Positions 46,197-57,100 of a stretch of DNA of 64,000 bases are shown here, piece after piece. Origin of the DNA: Diadema setosum. Lineage: Eukaryota > Echinodermata > Echinoidea > Diadematoida > Diadematidae. Below the pieces are notes generated by a model. That model was not told the DNA's origin. It was given only the letters and a program-made list of their open reading frames with translations, and made no database searches. The position numbers and the translations under genes are program-made. The stretch covers positions 24,269,122 to 24,333,121 of the forward strand of contig NC_092693.1 of NCBI RefSeq assembly GCF_964275005.1, read 5' to 3'. Within the stretch, counting starts at the first letter, position 1. Every line of letters starts with the position of its first letter.

Positions 46197-47638
46197 TCAT
46201 AAGTGCGTTTCATACTTAAACCTCCTGCTAACATGGTCCCATAGCTTTGTGCTGGTGTGAGTGGGCAAACCGTGTATAGTTACTGCTGAATCTGGTTCGT
46301 CCTCATTGCATCTTTTCACCTCGCCTATTGCTCCATCGCTTCCTCTCCGCTGAGCTGTTCTGGGCACGGTTGTTGGTTTTAGATACTCAAACTGCTTTTC
46401 AAACGTTTGCAAGGTACTAGACGATTTGGGCGTGGGTGCAGTATTGTCATCATCCACTTTCACCACTGTGAAACGGCTGGCTTGGTTCTTAGGTGGGGAA
46501 AGACTTGCTGACTTCTTTGTTTGCTCAGGCGGGTTCGGTTTCTCTTTGTCGGCATCGGGATTGCATTCTGACGTTGAGGGCTCCTCTTTGACTTTCTCCA
46601 CAGTAAACCGACTGCCAGTCGACTTGGCAGAGATTTCTTCCAACTGTACTTGAGTTGCACCGAGCGTTCCCTTGCGTGGTCGGGTGACCTCCAGATATTG
46701 CTTTGTTTTTGTCGGAGTCTTTCCCCTTTGCGACTGACTTCCTTCGCTTTGATGGCTTGCACTAACAGAAGGCTGTTTAGACGACGATTTGGATGGAGGC
46801 GATGTTTCGGGAGATTTGGGTTTCAGGCGAGCATCCTCTGATACCCTGGAGATGCTGAATCTCGAACCAACAGTCCTGGATGGAGAAAGGGAGCGCTGTT
46901 TGGATGGAGATTTAGTCTTGTCTTCCTCTGGAACGGACGTAACCTGAAATCTGGAGGGACGTTTCTGATACAGTCCTTGGATGCTTTCGGGAGACGTCTC
47001 TCTCGCATCAGATGGGTGAAACAACACCACTTGAGGTTTTTGATCTCCATCTTCAGTCACCACTACACTCGGCAGCGCAGGCGCTGGTTTGTCTTGTTTC
47101 CTCGCTCTCGATGGCGAGTTCGATGAGGAGCTGGCTTTATTCTCCACACCAGCGAACACTTCGTTATTTTCACAGTCGAGTAGTTTGACTATTTCACTAT
47201 TGCTGTTGGCTCTGTTGTAGTGGTGTGATTGGAAAGGACTGAAAAGGGAGGCATCGTCAGTCTGGGAGTTGTTGGGCCGCGTCGCGTCACCAGGGCCTTT
47301 CTGAATCTGCTGCAGCTGCGATTTCAGCTGCCTCGCCAGCTCCCCGCCCGTGATGGTATTCAGAGTTGTGTCATACGGCTGACTTACGCGTCTGTCGTAC
47401 GCGTTGGCCATCAATGCCTGCCGCAGCTCCTCTTCGAACGTTCGCTCAACGGGAATCGACTCTTCCTCCGACGATTTCCTGAGCCGCTGAACTTGGCGCT
47501 TAACTTTCTTGATGGAGTCCCTGGTGCAGCAGATGGCGAAGATGAAGGAGAAGATCGCCGTGAAAAGCGTTGCCATGCCGATAAAAATCACCTCCTTGTG
47601 CTCGAGGATCCTGTCCCCAAGGTAAAAGGGGAGGTCGT
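46197..47638 (-). CDS. Receptor exon: transmembrane helix and cytoplasmic tail
   Basis: After an AACAG acceptor, the exon encodes a short juxtamembrane stretch (D-L-P-F-Y-L-G-D-R), the membrane helix, a basic stop-transfer segment ([12 protein letters not shown]) and a long disordered tail. The SRFx[V/I]xxV motifs lie at 46932-46955, 46842-46865, 46590-46613 and 46455-46478. A P-A-P-A-L-P stretch and basic Ser sites (R-R-G-S) are present. The stop is TGA at 46199-46197, after T-H-L. Confidence 0.9.
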
Positions 47639-48152
47639 CTGTTCATGGAAAGAAACAGAGAAGGAAATAGACTCATGATTACGCTGACACGTCAACCTCA
47701 TTACTTGAGCGGGACTTTTCTCGAAGTGCACATTAGCTATAATGCCAGCAGCGGATACTTAATAATGAAAATGTACGAGGCGCACAACACATGACTATGT
47801 ATGAGACCATAATGTTATGTGCACGTGGTGGGAGGGAAATAATTTTAAAAAGTGAGTATAAGGAGAGATGACAGACTTAATGAAAGTGCCGGCCGGTACA
47901 ACGTTACAGTTCCTCCCTTCTATAGTTATCTGGTGCCTGAACGGTGCAGAGGGTTGACTGCGAACTCTGCCTTGCCACCTTCTTCCTCGATATAAAGGCA
48001 GAAGAAAGTTCTAGACTTTACAGGTGAGTCATCAGAATTCTTACTTATGTCTAATGCGGCGACATAAAAACATAGTTATAATGTGAGGTGCAATATTCAG
48101 AGAGCGACAAAAAGTGAATGAGGGGGAGGAGGAACAAAGGGGGGGGGGGGAT

Positions 48153-48188
<36 letters not shown>

Positions 48189-51100
48189 AGGGGATAGAGA
48201 GGGAGAGAGTGGTAGAGAAAGTGTGTGTGTGTGTCCCCTATCAATCCAAGGAAGTACTCGGTAGATTTCACAGACAAGAGTTTGCCTAGCTTTATCTCAC
48301 TATGCACGCAAGTTCATTGCAGAATGAAAAGACAAATCAGAACAGTGGATGCCCATGGCCATGATACGAAATGTACTGCAAGATCATGAAGATATTAATA
48401 TCTGCTGGTGCATGACTGTGTGGAGTCTGTCCGGAAGCTTTTTCATCTACACGTATTTGCTATTGATATTCGATACCAGTGTTTAAAATAGCTACTTATA
48501 CAGTAGCTTCGTTTTGTCTTTTTATTATAAACCACAGACATGAACCGCGAGATGTAACATGAACCTATAGTTGAAGACGCGGAAGTAATACCGCCGGCAC
48601 CCGAATTCCACTGCCTCATGACATGCATATAGATTATTACTCTTTCCTGTGTGAGTATGGGGCTATCCCGTCCTTATGCAGTATGCTCATGACAGCATGG
48701 CCATACTTAGTATTATAATCCTTGCTTTTGCAAAGCAGGGGTCCCTGGGGTTCATCGAGAGATTTGCAATTACTGTGAAGTTGTCGGAATATGGCCGATA
48801 AGCCGTGGGCATTTGAAGTGTCATTCTACAACGTTGATTCAAGTTGACATTAAAGTACAATTCCACATAATGTTCAAGATGGCTTTAAAAAATAAAAGAG
48901 TAAAATCGGACTTGGAGTTAAAATTACAGATTTTGAAAGTATCATGTTTTCCCTGCAAAGTGGTTCCCCTGCAATTTCCCCTGCAGTGTTTTCCCTGCAA
49001 CGTTGGTGCGATACCCACTAAGCAAATAACAATGGTGATGACATCATCAACTCACAGCTCTCTCGCTGGTTCGTGAATAAAAATATCATGAACTGGTCAT
49101 TTAGACTGATAATTGAGCAACCCTTACAATACTATAGGGGCACTGTGGAGTAGTGGATAAGCCTCATGGGCCTGAATTCACGAAGGTGGTACAATTTGAA
49201 CCATGGTTTACTTCGTGAATTCGGGCCTTGAGGTCTCGAGTTGCTATACATACGGCCTGATATCATTGATGCAATCGAATATATAACCTCCCGTACATAA
49301 CGCAACCACTACCGGGTATGCTCTTCCATTGCAATACTTTCCGCGTACCTTTTGGGGTAATACTTTGCATTTTTATCGTTAACCGACTGAAATTGTTGTA
49401 TCAAAGCGTTATTTCACACCACTTTTCTCTTCTTTAGAGAAAGATTTAACACTTTCTATAGGCGTACGAGAACTATGTTTTGCATGTCTTTAATGCCAAC
49501 TTGCACATTGCGTGGAATTAACCTTCAGGCGCTGCCATCATTGCATCTTAAAAGTTTGCAAACATTTTCAAGAAATTGAGCCCTTGGATATTCCATATTG
49601 AGGGTGCCATCATGCACCTACGTGTCATGTACTATTACTATTACACACCAATGCATCCGGTAGTCTCGTCCGAGCTGTCGCCACAGTGATCCACCGAGTC
49701 ACATCGTAGAATGGACGGGATGCACCGTCCGTTGTCGCACTGGTACGTGTCGTAGCTCAGGCACAGGGCAATGTCTACATGATGAGAGAACAAACACAAT
49801 CGGTCATAATTATATCATATCAGTGGAGTACATCCTCCGTCTTCCTATTATTGATATGATCTTTCGATATGCATGCATAATCCCTGCGTGGGCAAATTGT
49901 TTTTCTTACCTAAACCCAAGACAGATCTTTTGAATCAACGCTCACAATAGCAATTCACTAAATCTTATTGAACTTTAACAATACTTCAGAGGAAGCTTGA
50001 TTTACGAAGGATATTGGAATAAATTTACCGTCAAAAGGATGCATTTTGTTTGCTGTCCTCGAAGACAGATGCTAAATACAAAGCGCAGGTACAGAAAGCC
50101 GCCCTCTTTGTCACGAGGGTAAAAGTCAACCCTTCCGTGATGCTCGCCCATGCCAAATCACTGGAAAGAACTATAGCCAAGTACCCAATCAATAAAGTTG
50201 ATGTACGTTCATTCAGCGTACCTGCGGGAAACATGTCTGTGAGCAAAGACACTTGGTTTCTAAGTGAACTTCCTAACAGAATTGTCATTGGTTTCGTGAG
50301 TAACGACGCCTACAATGGATCTTACGGGAAGAATCCCTTCAACTTCTCAACCTCAATTTTATCTCCGTAAGAGTGGATGGAGAAACAGTACCTCAGAAGG
50401 CGCTTCATTCCACTTTGATCCTTGTCAGTGACAGAGTAAAATTCACGCTTATCGTTTATTCACGAACATGGAATTTATATACTTAGTATAGATAGACAAG
50501 AATACGCAAAATGATATACTCTGCATGCTTTTGACCTCACACCCGACATGCCCGATGGTTGTCATATACAGCTCATTATAACAGAAAACTGCCTGCTGAA
50601 ATTTATATTTCAATCAGCCCTTGAAACTACGGTACCGTCAAAGAAAACCAAAGCCCAAAGAACAATATGGATCGAGTGAAAGCAGCAACATTTTAGTAGA
50701 ACGCATCAGTGAAAGATTGAGGAAAATCGGGCAATTGATGCAAAAGTTATGAGTTTTTAAGGTTTTTGGTGTTGTAATGACTGGAAAAGGAGACTACTAG
50801 AGTTCATGATGTCATGATTGTGTGGGCAACAATATAAAGAAAAGAAAAGAAGAATTCCGCAAAAATTCAGTTTTCATGAAAATTACACATTCCATCAACT
50901 TGTTACTGACATAATTATATTAAGGGTAATATCATTCCCCTGCTTTCTGAAAGAGGTTAGTCGAGGGCTCTTTCATTATGCTAGAAAAGTGAAAGTATGT
51001 TGAATTTTCTTTATATAATTTTATTTTCTTTATATTGTTTGTATTGTACATATATCATATTGTATATAATAATCTTGTCAAGCGTTCTTTAGGCAAAACT

Positions 51101-54100
51101 AGGAAGAATGCCTCAGATGTGTTTGGAAAGGACAAGAAAGTTAATGACTGGTTTAATCTGAAATACAACACGATGCTACCCATATGATGCGATGTCTCTT
51201 TCACTCTATATATTATAAGACAAATTGCGAATAGTATTGAAGAGTGATAAAGGATGTGTAATACCTGATTTTTTTTTCTACCACAACATTTGTCCACACA
51301 ATATTTTCCACAGAGTCAGTCACGCGTGTATCTGTTTGTTTCTGATTTCATGTTTGTATCGAGTATATCTTATCTTTGCTGTAGGCCTACATGTTAAAGA
51401 GAATGGATGACGAGAATATTATAACGCATCTCTGAAAACCGTTACTTTATAGTTGTTCACGCAATAATTAGTCAGACACGGAGCGCATTCATTCATCTTA
51501 TTTACGTTTTCATTCGGGCAACATTCACACTATACACTTCTAACTGTAAAATACTGCAACGTGTATTTATGTTTGTCTTTGTTTGTTCATAATTGGCAAT
51601 GATTTCATTCTTGTATCGAGCGTTTTTATCTTTAATGTACAATGTACAGAATTGTTACATACGACGAGAAAACTATAGCTCGAGTTGTTTTATTTTAATA
51701 TACGTATGCATGTGCTAATTATATGACAGTGATGTGAAATGATATGATATTGCAGAGGGAAATTATGATTTTAATGCATTTTATATACATTTTTGGTGTT
51801 GTGCTTGGTGGCGCCGTCTGTGGATGACCTTGAGAGGGTTCAATATTGTAGGGTTATTTAGATTTTGAGTTGTTTTCATGTACAATTTATTGAGATGACT
51901 GCAGTGTTTAAATAGTCAGGTTTGGAAGAGTTAAAATAGTTGGATGTTTATAAGGTCAAGGGAAGGCATTTGTAAGAATGATAATGATATACAATGTAAT
52001 GTGAAGTATTTTTGTTTTACTTTTTTTTTTTTGGTTTTATGATACGATTCTGTATCCGTTTGTCCGGTCACATGTCATATTTTGTGTCATCTCATTCGGC
52101 TTTTTTTCCATTAACCGTGGGAAGTATTTTCAATGTAAGAACACACTGTTTTCCCTTATCTCTTGTTGATTTTTTAACTATTGAATGGTATTGAAATTTG
52201 TATAATTCAACCGGCAATAATCTTTATGTTTTCCCGCAATTAAATCAAAATTCCGTCTTCTCCTTTTTTCCAGTATTTGAATTTATATCCCTTTCCTATC
52301 CTCCCTTTTTAATGATTTACGGATTTGGTATGATAACTTATAGTATTTCCGCTTGATGTTGTGTCGATATCATATTCTGTACTTTTAGTTTTCATGCTTT
52401 CGGGCACTGAATATATTTCCCCACTTCTACATTTTCACTTCCTTCCCCTCTCTTCTCCATCTTGCCATATTCGTTCTTATATACACGTACATATCTCCTT
52501 TCCTGTTGTGCAATACTCTTATCTATCCCATTTCTTATGCTCAGGTCTGATGTGTATAATATCCTTTTTTATCTTCACGTAAGCTTATATTATCAGTGTT
52601 ATTTTAATTTCATTTTTATGAGTCTGTGATGACGTAAAGCAACCGTATCAGCCTTCGAGCTGCTGGATTGTTATTTTATATCTGCACAAGAAACCACATT
52701 GAATTGAATTGAAATTGAATTGAAAAACGTGTCTAAATGTCAATGAAAACTTTTACTTTGTAACGTAAGCTATGATAGTATTTAGACTAAAATGCCACAA
52801 ACAATTCTTGCACCCAGCATATTGTATCGTATAAGATAAGTCATGCCCCGCACACACACACTGTACATGTACCGTCAGCTGATAGCACATCATTCAGAAT
52901 GAGAATACACTTTTAATAGGTTGTAATTCATTTGTAAAGAATGTTTAATGAACGACGAATAAATCACGCCTTAACGTTACAATTGTTTCACAGTGTTTCA
53001 TTTTTGTTGTCATTTCATTAAATATACAGGCCTACACTCACTTGAAATTAATGTATAAACAATATCAATACAAAGATATATAATTGTACACAAACCAGAA
53101 ATCAAACACATACATGTATAGAAACTTCAAATACGAAACACATTCAATGGACTCAAGAAATACGTAAAACATTAAGAAATATATACTAGTGAACGTGAAG
53201 CTTTAAAAACAAACAACCGTACAAAGAGTCAATCAATGTATCAATACTCGTCAATTAATATAAAGATGTGGGTATAGAATGTTACCATTCCTCCTTTCGT
53301 AATTTCATCATGTCATCATTTCATATTTTCTTCGTTTGATCATTTTTATCATTTCATGGTACTCTTCATTATTAAAGAGATTTATCTCAAATTTGTACAC
53401 AATGTTGGAAAAGCAAACATGTAGACACACAAACTTATTTACGGTATTAAGTATTACAAGTGCCAAGTAGCAGTTTGCAATGATAATGATATAACTCACG
53501 CTGTCAAATTGTTCATTTGATAAAATAGATTGTTAGGGGGAAAAATCTGTCAAATATATAACATTGTACATATACTGTATATGCTTTCACCATAAATAAA
53601 ATTGACAGCATAATTATTATGTAGAGGATGTAGCACGCAGGAGGAGTAATTCTGCATGAAATGCGGTCAATATTAGGGAGATGTTAATGGATTATCCTCG
53701 GGTGTCCGACGGGATATTTCCCAAACTTAATGTATACAACGGCATTCAAAAGAAAAATAGACTATCCTTCACATCAATATTTGGGTCTGATGTTTTCAAA
53801 CAGAGTATCTTCCCACAGCTCTGAATGAACCCCTAACTTTTTAATTTGTTTAGCAAAAAGTAGGAGTCGTAAGCTCTGGTGTTGTATGCCAGAGCGGTAT
53901 CATTGTGACTTTGCCCACTAAACAACCATTCCGTAAAATCGGACAATGTGCTTTCCCGTGGAAGGAAACATGCCTTTCGCCGACGGCACCACACACAGAG
54001 AGCGCAAGTCTCTTCACCACTATCTATGCATGATTGTACATTCCCACGTTTGCGATGGGCACTTGTGTGTAAACCCGTTTCTTGCGTGAACTCGAAATCA

Positions 54101-57100
54101 AGAAATATATATTTCTTTAGGCTTGTTCTCTTTCTCATTTTGATAAAAATTGCCTGGCCTGTGGTTTTCATTGTCACGTTTTTTCCTTGCTTTTTTTGTG
54201 CCTTTACAATAGTATGGACTTTGACGCGTAACGCGCAAGTAGCACATTATCAGGGCTGGCGCGGCGCCACGTTTTTAAAAGTGTGTTGGTTGGGAGGGGG
54301 CAGTTTATATTTATGGTGCCACTTCCGGGTTTCATGAGCTAACTTTAGTAACCATGGCACACAGACTTACCACGGTATGTTGCAATAATGTGTAACTTAA
54401 AGCACAGTTCAGACAGAAAATGTACGCTACATGAAGTGTATATACACATGTATATGTAATCAAATTGTTTCTACCAGAAAATTCGCCTTTCTCGACATCA
54501 CAGTCTGTCGTTTGACAAGCCCGACAGGAGTTAAGACATTTTGTGATATCGAGGATCTTTGGCCACCTTGGACAATTGTGGACAAAATTTGGACTTACAC
54601 AGAAATCATCTTATGGAAGAGATCACATTAAAGTGTTGATTACTTGTAAAGTACAAACACTATACACATTTGGATGGCGGACCTGCGTTTATCACAGCTT
54701 CCATGTCTCGGCCAGCAAGAACTATGAGACGATTAGGCGCTAGCACTCTTTGGAAAGCATCAAACTGACTTACATCTATAGGTCTTTGATGACATCCGTC
54801 ATGGGGTTCAGTGGTTTGGAGGTACTTCTGAAATCATACCACACTTCTCGGGGCCCGAAGCATTTTGAAAGCCGTTCATTTATCAATGAGGGGACGATTT
54901 GGAGGGGGAATCCTACTGTGATGAACTAGACGGTGACAAAATATTATCTTAAGGACTGTCTTCCAAACCTGCCTCTTCGTGAGATGGGTTCGGTGTGTTT
55001 GGTATTTATATCACGCTTCCAACCTCTCTTTATTCTTTAGGGTCATGACCATTTGCGGTTTCCTGAAGTGTTCGTTTGATTTCACAGGACCACCTTGTTG
55101 TGGAGGAGATAAGCAATCGCTAATGCCCGGTATTGTCATCGTCAAAATCGTCATTGTCCGAGTAGAGCTGGAAATTAACATGAGGAAGTGGACGAACTAT
55201 AGGAGAAAGTGTAAGTTTACTATAGAGATCCCGGCATATTAAGATATGTTCGTTGGATATTGAGATTGCTCTTATTTGAGAAGGTATACCGGTGGGATCA
55301 CATGGTTGTTGTTCTTCTTCTGTACAATGTTACTTACAGCTGTACCCACGTTACAATCAACATCACGTTTACTTATCTCCATGTCTTGACGATTATCATT
55401 GCGATGAGCTGCTGATGATGGCACATATCGGACCAGATCACGCATACTACGTACTGCCTTGTCAACAACCTTTTGTAATTTATTGCGATGATGTCACATC
55501 GAGACTAGCTTTAAAAAAATTTCTTAGATTTTGCCTCAGTCACTATGTGTTCTGTGAACCTGATAACTCAGTCTCGTGTGTCGATTCCATTGTCTTTCTG
55601 GTTCTTAGCGCTACGTGCTACAGCCTCTATCCTCAACCCAGTGGGAAATGTAGTGGGTGAAGAGTGGCATGGAGGGTTTTACGGAGGGATGGGGTGGGAT
55701 AGGACAATCTACCTGTTGTGCAACTGTCAATGGATGAAAGCGACACATTAGGCAATTGACGTCACATAATCGGTATAGGACTTTTAAACATTGGCGTCGG
55801 GGTTCTTGCGTAGTTCTTTTTCTATAGCTTTTTCTATAGCTCATGGTATGAGTCTAATACGTTGCCACGGACTCTTGAAGTGGATACGTTGAAGACGCTA
55901 TATTTCCTCATCCCTCTGCTGCATGGTCGGTTACATTAAAAGGGGAAGAAGGGCGCCTGTAACGTCTTCCCGATGAGATCGGAGAAGCTCTGTGATGTTC
56001 TCTTTCTTTCCACATAAAGCTCGCCATTCTGCAGCCGGCATGGCAACACCCTGCTCCGTAGGCCTGCCCATCTCAATGTCATTGGCTCGAGTGTAACACC
56101 TCAAGTGAACAAGACTTTGTCCATTGAAACGAGAGCTCATAACCATCTTTATCCCCATCTTGTCTTTGGTAGATGGGAAACGTAGAGACCCAGCTTAGAT
56201 GCGAAATCGCGCCAAGTCCTTGTCCTCCCCGTCCTGTCTCAGGTCTTCATGAGTTTTCACAGTCTTATTCACAACGTCCAGTTTTTCCGAAAGTTGTTCT
56301 AATCCGGTCCTTGTCAAAAACATCGAAGACCCCCAGCTCGTGAGAACACTATCACGTTTGTTTATTGTGCAAAGAGCTGCCCATGAAAGACGATAATACT
56401 TTATATTTTGAGTGCATGAACATTTGAGACGGTGACATGTAATTTCTCTGTAGGCGTGTATGCTAACAATACAGTTCTTGAAAACAGCACACTGCAACGA
56501 TTGTCAGGAGTTAGACTTTCGGATGCGTGCCCGTGCAGCTGGTGTTGAAAAGCAATGAACTCACGACCTCTTCTATTTGTTCACGATCGTGAACTTCAAT
56601 CATCTCGACAGTGTCCAAGAGGTGATAATCGATAAGCATTCCACAAGTTCTCAATGCAGTCTCGATATGCTTTGATGTGCATGGGACATCACTGGATGTT
56701 GTGATGATTTTTCCAACTATAGTTCATGGTCGGCAGCATATTTATGTGACAGTTGAAACTGTTTCCACGTCCATGGCATGATTATAACAACCGCTTCCAA
56801 CCCTTCCACGTGCCTGGCCAGTCTCTGCTGTCTCTACACTAGCTCTACTTCCAATTCGTTCATCACTCGGTACTTCAAATGGACGTACGAGCGGCTATCT
56901 ACCAGTTCCGGTTTCATGAAGACCACCTGAGCAATATGAAAGTAGAACCTTTCCACGCGTTGAGGATCCAGATGTTCTATCGTCTGGCGAACCGAGAGTT
57001 GCTGATCCTCCGGCATATCGCCGACTGCCTGTGGGTGATTTTGAAGATCTTGGAATACTGCATCTCCAACACCGTCAGATACTCTGTCAACATCAACAGT

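Noticed and set aside
53833-54177. Host DNA polymerase exon
   Set aside because: The segment resembles Polinton protein-primed polymerases, is isolated, and lies inside an intron of another gene.
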